From Oasisia sp. SBJ-2009 (taxonomy: Eukaryota > Annelida > Polychaeta > Sabellida > Siboglinidae), in the NCBI GenBank assembly GCA_964017155.1, contig OZ024867.1, positions 14,676,000-14,739,999 on the forward strand: DNA of 64,000 nt. The letters are read 5' to 3'. The translations under genes and the position numbers were made by a program. Below are positions 13,101-25,100 of this stretch, piece after piece. The notes under the pieces were generated by a model. The model was not told the DNA's origin and did no database searches. It saw only the letters and a program-made list of their open reading frames with translations. Within the stretch, counting starts at the first letter, position 1. Each line of letters begins with the position of its first letter.

Positions 13101-16100
13101 CTGTATGCAGTAAGTATAGACACTGGAGGGATACTGTATGCAGTAAGTATAGACACAGGAGGGATACTGTATGCAGTAAGTATAGACACAGGAGGGATAC
13201 TGTGTGCAGTAAGTATAGACATGGGAGGGATACTGTATGCAGTAAGTATAGACACAGGAGGGATACTATATGCAGTAAGTATAGACACAGGAGGGATACT
13301 GTATGCAGTAAGTATAGACATTGGAGGGATACTGTATGCAGTAAGTATAGACACAGGAGGGATACTGTATGCAGTAAGTATACACACAGGAGGGATACTG
13401 TATGCAGTAAGTATAGACACAGGAGGGATACTGTATGCAGTAAGTATACACACAGGAGGGATACTGTATGCAGTAAGTATAGACACAGGAGGGATACTGT
13501 ATGCAGTAAGTATAGACACAGGAGGGATACTGTATGCAGTAAGTATAGACACAGGAGGGATACTGTATGCAGTAAGTATAGACACAGGAGGGATACTGTA
13601 TGCAGTAAGTATACACACAGGAGGGATACTGTATGCAGTAAGTATAGACACAGGAGGGATACTGTATGCAGTAAGTATACACACAGGAGGGATACTGTAT
13701 GCAGTAAGTATAGACACGGCAGGGATACTGTATGCAGTAAGTATAGACACGGGAGGGATACTGTATGCAGTAAGTATAGACACGGGAGGGATACTGTATG
13801 CAGTAAGTATAGACACAGGAGGGATACTGTATGCAGTAAGTATAGACACGGGAGGGATACTGTATGCAGTAAGTATAGACATGGGGGGATACTGTATGCA
13901 GTAAGTATAGACACGGGAGGGATACTGTATGCAGTAAGTATAGACACAGGAGGGATACTGTATGCAGTAAGTATAGACACAGGAGGGATACTGTATGCAG
14001 TAAGTATAGACACAGTAGGGATACTGTATGCAGTAAGTATAGACACGGGAGGGATACTGTATGCAGTAAGTATAGACACGGGAGGGATACTGTATGCAGT
14101 AAGTATAGACACGGGAGGGATACTGTATGCAGTAAGTATAGACACAGGAGGGATACTGTATGCAGTAAGTATAGACATTGGAGGGATACTGTATGCAGTA
14201 AGTATAGACAGATTAAACATATTGGACAACATAACTACATGGATAGCGTGGATGGTCACAATGATAGTGACAATCAATCTGAAAGGTTACTTTTGTTTAT
14301 ATTAAGCCTGTCTATCCTCATGTTGTTGTTTTTTGTTAATGTTAAGCCGGTCTACACTCATGTTGTTGTTTTTTGTTGATGTTAAGCCTGTCTACACTCA
14401 TGTTGTTGTTTTTTGTTGATGTTAAGTCTGTCTACACTCATGTTGTTGTTTTTTGTTGATGTTAAGCCTGTCTACACTCATGTTGTTGTTTTTTGTTGAT
14501 GTTAAGCCTGTCTACACTCATGTTGTTGTTTTTTGTTGATGTTAAGTCTGTCTACACTCATGTTGTTGTTTTTTGTTGATGTTAAGTCTGTCTACACTCA
14601 TGTTGTTGTTTTTTGTTGATGTTAAGCCTGTCTACACTCATGTTGTTTTTTTTTGTTGATGTTAAGTCTGTCTACACTCATGTTGTTGTTTTTTGTTGAT
14701 GTTAAGCCTGTCTACACTCATGTTGTTGTTGTTTTTTACTGTCAGTGTCAGCGACATCAGACAATTCTTCCCAGCGGATGTCGGGCAGGATTCTTTATGG
14801 GAGATGGCGCTGGCGTAGGGAAGGGAAGACAGGTAGGGATGGGAAGACAGGTAGGGATGGGAAGACAGGTAGGGAAGGGAAGACAGGTAGGGAAGGGAAG
14901 ACGGGTAGGGATGGGAAGACAGGTAGGGATGGGAAGACAGGTAGGGAAGGGATGACAGGTAGGGAAGGGAAGACAGGTAGGAAGAGAAGACGGGTAGGGA
15001 AGGGAAAACAGGCAGGGAAGGGAAGACAGGTAGGGAAGGGAAGACAGGTAGGGAAGGGAAGACGGGTAGGGATGGGAAGACAGGTAGGGATGGGAAGACA
15101 GGTAGGGAAGGGATGACAGGTAGGGAAGGGAAGACAGGTAGGAAGAGAAGACGGGTAGGGAAGGGAAGACAGGTAGGGATGGGAAGACAGGTAGGGATGG
15201 GAAGACAGGTAGGAAGAGAAGACAGGTAGGAAGAGAAGACGGGTAGGGAAGGGAAGACAGGTAGGGATGGGAAGACAGGTAGGGAAGGGAAGACAGGTAG
15301 GGAAGGGAAGACAGGTAGGGAAGGGAAGACAGGTAGGGAAGGGAAGACAGGTAGGGAAGGGAAGACAGGTAGGGAAGGGAAGACAGGTAGGGATGGGAAG
15401 ACAGGTAGGGAAGGGAAGACAGGTAGGAAGAGAAGACGGGTAGGGATGGGAAGACAGGTAGGAAGAGAAGACAGGTAGGAAGAGAAGACAGGTAGGGATG
15501 GGAAGACAGGTGGGGAAGGGAAGACAGGTAGGGAAGGGAAAACAGGTAGGGAAGGGAAGACAGGTAGGGATGGGAAGACAGGTAGGGAAGGGAAGACAGG
15601 TAGGGAAGGGAAGACAGGTAGGGAAGGGAAGACAGGTAGGGATGGGAAGACAGGTAGGGAAGGGAAGACAGGTAGGGAAGGGAAGACAGGTAGGGAAGGG
15701 AAGACAGGTAGGGAAGGGAAGACAGGTAGGGAAGGGAAGACAGGTAGGGAAGGGAAGACAGGTAGGGAAGGGAAGACAGGTAGGGAAGGGAAGACAGGTA
15801 GGGATGGGAAGACAGGTAGGGAAGGGAAGACAGGTAGGGAAGGGAAAACAGGTAGGGAAGGGAAGACAGGTAGGGATGGGAAGACAGGTAGGGAAGGGAA
15901 GACAGGTAGGGAAGGGAAGACAGGTAGGGAAGGGAAGACAGGTAGGGAAGGGAAGACAGGTAGGGAAGGGAAGACAGGTAGGGAAGGGAAGACAGGTAGG
16001 GATGGGAAGACAGGTAGGGAAGGGAAGACAGGTAGGAAGAGAAGACGGGTAGGGATGGGAAGACAGGTAGGAAGAGAAGACAGGTAGGAAGAGAAGACAG

Positions 16101-19100
16101 GTAGGGATGGGAAGACAGGTGGGGAAGGGAAGACAGGTAGGGAAGGGAAAACAGGTAGGAAGGGAAGACGGGTAGGGATGGGAAGACAGGTGGGGAAGGG
16201 AAGACAGGTAGGGAAGGGAAAACAGGTAGGGATGGGAAGACAGGTAGGTATGGGAAGACGGGTAGGGAAGGGAAGACGGGTAGGGAAGGGAAGACGGGTA
16301 GGGATGGGAAGACAGGTAGGGATGGGATGACAGGTAGGGAAGGGAAGACAGGTAGGGAAGGGAAGACGGGTAGGGATGGGAAGACGGGTAGGGATGGGAA
16401 GACAGGTAGGGATGGGAAGATAGGTAGGGATGGAAAGACGGGTAGGGATGGGAAGACGGGTAGGGATGGGAAGACAGGTAGGGAAGGGATGACGGGTAGG
16501 GAAAGGAAGACGGGTAGGGATGGGAAGACAGGTAGGGATGGGAAGACGGGTAGGGAAGGGAAGACAGGTAGGGATGGGAAGACGGGTAGGGAAGGGAAGA
16601 CGGGTAGGGAAGGGAAGACGGGTAGGGAAGGGAAGACAGGTAGGGAAGGGAAGATAGTTAGGGATGGGAAGACAGGTAGGGAAGGGAAGACAGGTAGGGA
16701 AGGAAAGACAGGTAGGGATGGGAAGACAGGTAGGGAAGGGAAGACAGGTAGGAAGAGAAGACGGGTAGGGAAGGGAAGACAGGTAAGGAAGGGAAGACAG
16801 GTAGGGAAGGGAAGACAGGTAGGGAAGGGAAGGGAAGACAGGTAGGGATGGGAAGATAGGTAGGGATGGGAAGACGGGTAGGGATGGGAAGACGGGTAGG
16901 GATGGGAAGACAGGTAGGGAAGGGATGACAGGTAGGGAAGGGAAGACGGGTAGGGAAAGGAAGACGGGTAGGGATGGGAAGACAGGTAGGGATGGGAAGA
17001 CGGGTAGGGAAGGGAAGACAGGTAGGGATGGGAAGACGGGTAGGGAAGGGAAGACGGGTAGGGAAGGGAAGACGGGTAGGGAAGGGAAGACAGGTAGGGA
17101 AGGGAAGATAGTTAGGGATGGGAAGACAGGTAGGGAAGGGAAGACAGGTAGGGATGGGAAGACAGGTAGGGAAGGGAAGACAGGTAGGAAGAGAAGACAG
17201 GTAGGGAAGGGAAGACAGGTAAGGAAGGGAAGACAGGTAGGGAAGGGAAGACAGGTAAGGAAGGGAAGACAGGTAGGGAAGGGAAGACAGGTAGGGAAGG
17301 GAAGACAGGTAGGGAAGGGAAGGGAAGACAGGTAGGGATGGGAAGATAGGTAGGGATGGGAAGACGGGTAGGGATGGGAAGACGGGTAGGGAAGGGATGA
17401 CAGGTAGGGAAGGGAAGACGGGTAGGGAAAGGAAGACGGGTAGGGATGGGAAGACAGGTAGGGATGGGAAGACGGGTAGGGAAGGGAAGACAGGTAGGGA
17501 TGGGAAGACGGGTAGGGATGGGAAGACGGGTAGGGAAGGGAAGACGGGTAGGGAAGGGAAGACGGGTAGGGAAGGGAAGACAGGTAGGGAAGGGAAGATA
17601 GTTAGGGATGGGAAGACAGGTAGGGAAGGGAAGACAGGTAGGGAAGGAAAGACAGGTAGGGATGGGAAGACAGGTAGGGAAGGGAAGACAGGTAGGAAGA
17701 GAAGACGGGTAGGAAGAGAAGACGGGTAGGGAAGGGAAGACAGGTAAGGAAGGGAAGACAGGTAGGGAAGGGAAGACAGGTAGGGAAGGGAAGGGAAGAC
17801 AGGTAGGGAAGGGAAGGGAAGACAGGTAGGGAAGAGAAGACAGGTAGGGAAGGGAAGACGGGTAGGAAGAGAAGACAGGTAGGAAGAGAAGACGGGTAGG
17901 GAAGGGAAGACGGGTAGGGAAGGGAAGACGGGTAGGGAAGGGAAGACGGGTAGGGAAGGGAAAACGGGTAGGGAAGGGAAGACGGGTAGGGAAGGGAAGA
18001 CAGGTAGGAAGGGAAGACAGGTAGGAAGAGAAGACAGGTAGGAAGAGAAGACGGGTAGGGAAGGGAAGACGGGTAGGGAAGGGAAGACGGGTAGGGAAGG
18101 GAAGACAGGTAGGGAAGGGAAGACGGGTAGGGAAGGGAAGACGGGTAGGGAAGGGAAGACGGGTAGGGAAGGGAAGACGGGTAGGGAAGGGAAGACAGGT
18201 AGGGAAGGGAAGACAGGTAGGGAAGGGAAGACAGGTAGGGATGGGAAGACAGGTAGGGAAGGGAAGACAGGTAGGAAGAGAAGACAGGTAGGGAATGGGA
18301 AGACAGGTAGGGAAGGGAAGACAGGTAGGGAAGGGAAAACAGGTAGGGATGGGAAGACAGGTAGGGATGGGAAGACGGGTAGGGATGGGAAGACAGGTAG
18401 GGATGGGAAGACAGGTAGGGATGGGAAGACAGGTAGGGAAGGGAAGACAGGTAGGGAAGGGAAGACAGGTAGGGATGGGAAGACAGGTAGGGAAGGGAAG
18501 ACAGGTAGGGAAGGGAAGACAGGTAGGGATGGGAAGACAGGTAGGGAATGGGAAGACAGGTAGGGAAGGGAAGACAGGTAGGGATGGGAAGATAGGTAGG
18601 GAAGGGAAGACAGGTAGGGAAGGGAAGACAGGTAGGGATGGGAAGACAGGTAGGGAAGGGAAGACAGGTAGGGAAGGGAAGACAGGTAGGGATGGGAAGA
18701 CAGGTAGGGAATGGGAAGACAGGTAGGGAAGGGAAGACAGGTAGGGATGGGAAGATAGGTAGGGAAGGGAAGACAGGTAGGGAAGGGAAGACAGGTAGGG
18801 AATGGGAAGACAGGTAGGAAGGGAAGACAGGTAGGGAATGGGAAGACAGGTAGGGATGGGAAGACAGGTAGGAAGAGAAGACAGGTAGGGAATGGGAAGA
18901 CAGGTAGGGAAGGGAAGACAGGTAGGGAAGGGAAAACAGGTAGGGAAGGGAAAACAGGTAGGGAAGGGAAGACAGGTAGGGATGGGAAGACGGGTAGGGA
19001 TGGGAAGACAGGTAGGGATGGGAAGATAGGTAGGGAAGGGAAGACAGGTAGGGAAGGGAAAACAGGTAGGGAAGGGAAAACAGGTAGGGAAGGGAAGACA

Positions 19101-22100
19101 GGTAGGGATGGGAAGACGGGTAGGGATGGGAAGACAGGTAGGGAAGGGATGACAGGTAGGGATGGGAAGACAGGTAGGGATGGGAAGACAGGTAGGGAAG
19201 GGATGACAGGTAGGGAAGGGAAGACGGGTAGGGAAGGGAAGACGGGTAGGGAAGGGAAGACGGGTAGGGAAGGGAAGACGGGTAGGGAAGGGAAGACAGG
19301 TAGAGAAGGGAAGACAGGTAGGGAAGGGAAGACAGGTAGGGATGGGAAGACAGGTAGGGAAGGGAAGACAGGTAGGAAGAGAAGACAGGTAGGGAATGGG
19401 AAGACAGGTAGGGAAGGGAAGACAGGTAGGGAAGGGAAAACAGGTAGGGATGGGAAGACAGGTAGGGAAGGGAAGACAGGTAGGGATGGGAAGACGGGTA
19501 GGGATGGGAAGACAGGTAGGGATGGGAAGACAGGTAGGGATGGGAAGACGGGTAGGGAAGGGAAGACAGGTAGGGATGGGAAGACGGGTAGGGAAGGGAA
19601 GACGGGTAGGGAAGGGAAGACGGGTAGGGAAGGGAAGACAGGTAGGGAAGGGAAGAAAGTTAGGGATGGGAAGACAGGTAGGGAAGGGATGACAGGTAGG
19701 GAAGGGAAGACGGGTAGGGAAAGGAAGACGGGTAGGGATGGGAAGACAGGTAGGGATGGGAAGACGGGTAGGGAAGGGAAGACAGGTAGGGATGGGAAGA
19801 CGGGTAGGGAAGGGAAGACGGGTAGGGAAGGGAAGACGGGTAGGGAAGGGAAGACAGGTAGGGAAGGGAAGATAGTTAGGGATGGGAAGACAGGTAGGGA
19901 AGGGAAGACAGGTAGGGAAGGAAAGACAGGTAGGGATGGGAAGACAGGTAGGAAGAGAAGACAGGTAGGGAAGGGAAGACAGGTAAGGAAGGGAAGACAG
20001 GTAGGAAGAGAAGACGGGTAGGGATGGGAAGACAGGTAGGAAGAGAAGACAGGTAGGAAGAGAAGACAGGTAGGGATGGGAAGACAGGTGGGGAAGGGAA
20101 GACAGGTAGGGAAGGGAAAACAGGTAGGGAAGGGAAGACAGGTAGGGATGGGAAGACAGGTAGGGAAGGGAAGACAGGTAGGGAAGGGAAGACAGGTAGG
20201 AAGAGAAGACGGGTAGGGATGGGAAGACAGGTAGGAAGAGAAGACAGGTAGGAAGAGAAGACAGGTAGGGATGGGAAGACAGGTGGGGAAGGGAAGACAG
20301 GTAGGGAAGGGAAAACAGGTAGGGAAGGGAAGACAGGTAGGGATGGGAAGACAGGTAGGGAAGGGAAGACAGGTAGGGAAGGGAAGACAGGTAGGGAAGG
20401 GAAGACAGGTAGGGATGGGAAGACAGGTAGGGAAGGGAAGACAGGTAGGGAAGGGAAGACAGGTAGGGAAGGGAAGACAGGTAGGGAAGGGAAGACAGGT
20501 AGGGAAGGGAAGACAGGTAGGGAAGGGAAGACAGGTAGGGAAGGGAAGACAGGTAGGGAAGGGAAGACAGGTAGGGATGGGAAGACAGGTAGGGAAGGGA
20601 AGACAGGTAGGGAAGGGAAAACAGGTAGGGAAGGGAAGACAGGTAGGGATGGGAAGACAGGTAGGGAAGGGAAGACAGGTAGGGAAGGGAAGACAGGTAG
20701 GGAAGGGAAGACAGGTAGGGAAGGGAAGACAGGTAGGGAAGGGAAGACAGGTAGGGAAGGGAAGACAGGTAGGGATGGGAAGACAGGTAGGGAAGGGAAG
20801 ACAGGTAGGAAGAGAAGACGGGTAGGGATGGGAAGACAGGTAGGAAGAGAAGACAGGTAGGAAGAGAAGACAGGTAGGGATGGGAAGACAGGTGGGGAAG
20901 GGAAGACAGGTAGGGAAGGGAAAACAGGTAGGAAGGGAAGACGGGTAGGGATGGGAAGACAGGTGGGGAAGGGAAGACAGGTAGGGAAGGGAAAACAGGT
21001 AGGGATGGGAAGACAGGTAGGTATGGGAAGACGGGTAGGGAAGGGAAGACGGGTAGGGAAGGGAAGACGGGTAGGGATGGGATGACAGGTAGGGAAGGGA
21101 AGACAGGTAGGGAAGGGAAGACGGGTAGGGATGGGAAGACGGGTAGGGATGGGAAGACAGGTAGGGATGGGAAGATAGGTAGGGATGGAAAGACGGGTAG
21201 GGATGGGAAGACGGGTAGGGATGGGAAGACAGGTAGGGAAGGGATGACGGGTAGGGAAAGGAAGACGGGTAGGGATGGGAAGACAGGTAGCGATGGGAAG
21301 ACGGGTAGGGAAGGGAAGACAGGTAGGGATGGGAAGACGGGTAGGGAAGGGAAGACGGGTAGGGAAGGGAAGACGGGTAGGGAAGGGAAGACAGGTAGGG
21401 AAGGGAAGATAGTTAGGGATGGGAAGACAGGTAGGGAAGGGAAGACAGGTAGGGAAGGAAAGACAGGTAGGGATGGGAAGACAGGTAGGGAAGGGAAGAC
21501 AGGTAGGAAGAGAAGACGGGTAGGGAAGGGAAGACAGGTAAGGAAGGGAAGACAGGTAGGGAAGGGAAGACAGGTAGGGAAGGGAAGGGAAGACAGGTAG
21601 GGATGGGAAGATAGGTAGGGATGGGAAGACGGGTAGGGATGGGAAGACGGGTAGGGATGGGAAGACAGGTAGGGAAGGGATGACAGGTAGGGAAGGGAAG
21701 ACGGGTAGGGAAAGGAAGACGGGTAGGGATGGGAAGACAGGTAGGGATGGGAAGACGGGTAGGGAAGGGAAGACAGGTAGGGATGGGAAGACGGGTAGGG
21801 AAGGGAAGACGGGTAGGGAAGGGAAGACGGGTAGGGAAGGGAAGACAGGTAGGGAAGGGAAGATAGTTAGGGATGGGAAGACAGGTAGGGAAGGGAAGAC
21901 AGGTAGGGATGGGAAGACAGGTAGGGAAGGGAAGACAGGTAGGAAGAGAAGACAGGTAGGGAAGGGAAGACAGGTAAGGAAGGGAAGACAGGTAGGGAAG
22001 GGAAGACAGGTAAGGAAGGGAAGACAGGTAGGGAAGGGAAGACAGGTAGGGAAGGGAAGACAGGTAGGGAAGGGAAGGGAAGACAGGTAGGGATGGGAAG

Positions 22101-25100
22101 ATAGGTAGGGATGGGAAGACGGGTAGGGATGGGAAGACGGGTAGGGAAGGGATGACAGGTAGGGAAGGGAAGACGGGTAGGGAAAGGAAGACGGGTAGGG
22201 ATGGGAAGACAGGTAGGGATGGGAAGACGGGTAGGGAAGGGAAGACAGGTAGGGATGGGAAGACGGGTAGGGATGGGAAGACGGGTAGGGAAGGGAAGAC
22301 GGGTAGGGAAGGGAAGACGGGTAGGGAAGGGAAGACAGGTAGGGAAGGGAAGATAGTTAGGGATGGGAAGACAGGTAGGGAAGGGAAGACAGGTAGGGAA
22401 GGAAAGACAGGTAGGGATGGGAAGACAGGTAGGGAAGGGAAGACAGGTAGGAAGAGAAGACGGGTAGGAAGAGAAGACGGGTAGGGAAGGGAAGACAGGT
22501 AAGGAAGGGAAGACAGGTAGGGAAGGGAAGACAGGTAGGGAAGGGAAGGGAAGACAGGTAGGGAAGGGAAGGGAAGACAGGTAGGGAAGAGAAGACAGGT
22601 AGGGAAGGGAAGACGGGTAGGAAGAGAAGACAGGTAGGAAGAGAAGACGGGTAGGGAAGGGAAGACGGGTAGGGAAGGGAAGACGGGTAGGGAAGGGAAG
22701 ACGGGTAGGGAAGGGAAAACGGGTAGGGAAGGGAAGACGGGTAGGGAAGGGAAGACAGGTAGGAAGGGAAGACAGGTAGGAAGAGAAGACAGGTAGGAAG
22801 AGAAGACGGGTAGGGAAGGGAAGACGGGTAGGGAAGGGAAGACGGGTAGGGAAGGGAAGACAGGTAGGGAAGGGAAGACGGGTAGGGAAGGGAAGACGGG
22901 TAGGGAAGGGAAGACGGGTAGGGAAGGGAAGACGGGTAGGGAAGGGAAGACAGGTAGGGAAGGGAAGACAGGTAGGGAAGGGAAGACAGGTAGGGATGGG
23001 AAGACAGGTAGGGAAGGGAAGACAGGTAGGAAGAGAAGACAGGTAGGGAATGGGAAGACAGGTAGGGAAGGGAAGACAGGTAGGGAAGGGAAAACAGGTA
23101 GGGATGGGAAGACAGGTAGGGATGGGAAGACGGGTAGGGATGGGAAGACAGGTAGGGATGGGAAGACAGGTAGGGATGGGAAGACAGGTAGGGAAGGGAA
23201 GACAGGTAGGGAAGGGAAGACAGGTAGGGATGGGAAGACAGGTAGGGAAGGGAAGACAGGTAGGGAAGGGAAGACAGGTAGGGATGGGAAGACAGGTAGG
23301 GAATGGGAAGACAGGTAGGGAAGGGAAGACAGGTAGGGATGGGAAGATAGGTAGGGAAGGGAAGACAGGTAGGGAAGGGAAGACAGGTAGGGATGGGAAG
23401 ACAGGTAGGGAAGGGAAGACAGGTAGGGAAGGGAAGACAGGTAGGGATGGGAAGACAGGTAGGGAATGGGAAGACAGGTAGGGAAGGGAAGACAGGTAGG
23501 GATGGGAAGATAGGTAGGGAAGGGAAGACAGGTAGGGAAGGGAAGACAGGTAGGGAATGGGAAGACAGGTAGGAAGGGAAGACAGGTAGGGAATGGGAAG
23601 ACAGGTAGGGATGGGAAGACAGGTAGGAAGAGAAGACAGGTAGGGAATGGGAAGACAGGTAGGGAAGGGAAGACAGGTAGGGAAGGGAAAACAGGTAGGG
23701 AAGGGAAAACAGGTAGGGAAGGGAAGACAGGTAGGGATGGGAAGACGGGTAGGGATGGGAAGACAGGTAGGGATGGGAAGATAGGTAGGGAAGGGAAGAC
23801 AGGTAGGGAAGGGAAAACAGGTAGGGAAGGGAAAACAGGTAGGGAAGGGAAGACAGGTAGGGATGGGAAGACGGGTAGGGATGGGAAGACAGGTAGGGAA
23901 GGGATGACAGGTAGGGATGGGAAGACAGGTAGGGATGGGAAGACAGGTAGGGAAGGGATGACAGGTAGGGAAGGGAAGACGGGTAGGGAAGGGAAGACGG
24001 GTAGGGAAGGGAAGACGGGTAGGGAAGGGAAGACGGGTAGGGAAGGGAAGACAGGTAGAGAAGGGAAGACAGGTAGGGAAGGGAAGACAGGTAGGGATGG
24101 GAAGACAGGTAGGGAAGGGAAGACAGGTAGGAAGAGAAGACAGGTAGGGAATGGGAAGACAGGTAGGGAAGGGAAGACAGGTAGGGAAGGGAAAACAGGT
24201 AGGGATGGGAAGACAGGTAGGGAAGGGAAGACAGGTAGGGATGGGAAGACGGGTAGGGATGGGAAGACAGGTAGGGATGGGAAGACAGGTAGGGATGGGA
24301 AGACGGGTAGGGAAGGGAAGACAGGTAGGGATGGGAAGACGGGTAGGGAAGGGAAGACGGGTAGGGAAGGGAAGACGGGTAGGGAAGGGAAGACAGGTAG
24401 GGAAGGGAAGAAAGTTAGGGATGGGAAGACAGGTAGGGAAGGGATGACAGGTAGGGAAGGGAAGACGGGTAGGGAAAGGAAGACGGGTAGGGATGGGAAG
24501 ACAGGTAGGGATGGGAAGACGGGTAGGGAAGGGAAGACAGGTAGGGATGGGAAGACGGGTAGGGAAGGGAAGACGGGTAGGGAAGGGAAGACGGGTAGGG
24601 AAGGGAAGACAGGTAGGGAAGGGAAGATAGTTAGGGATGGGAAGACAGGTAGGGAAGGGAAGACAGGTAGGGAAGGAAAGACAGGTAGGGATGGGAAGAC
24701 AGGTAGGAAGAGAAGACAGGTAGGGAAGGGAAGACAGGTAAGGAAGGGAAGACAGGTAGGGAAGGGAAGACAGGTAAGGAAGGGAAGACAGGTAGGGAAG
24801 GGAAGACAGGTAGGGAAGGGAAGACAGGTAGGGAAGGGAAGGGAAGACAGGTAGGGATGGGAAGATAGGTAGGGATGGGAAGACGGGTAGGGATGGGAAG
24901 ACGGGTAGGGAAGGGATGACAGGTAGGGAAGGGAAGACGGGTAGGGAAAGGAAGACGGGTAGGGATGGGAAGACAGGTAGGGATGGGAAGACGGGTAGGG
25001 AAGGGAAGACAGGTAGGGATTGGAAGACGGGTAGGGATGGGAAGACGGGTAGGGAAGGGAAGACGGGTAGGGAAGGGAAGACGGGTAGGGAAGGGAAGAC

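Noticed and set aside
11348..14305. 985-residue plus frame made of [11 protein letters not shown] repeats as a repeat-rich surface protein
   Set aside because: Only its first 36 codons are a real exon; the rest is amplified exon-edge/donor sequence, and the frame even survives through a shifted section. Kept only as a splicing question.
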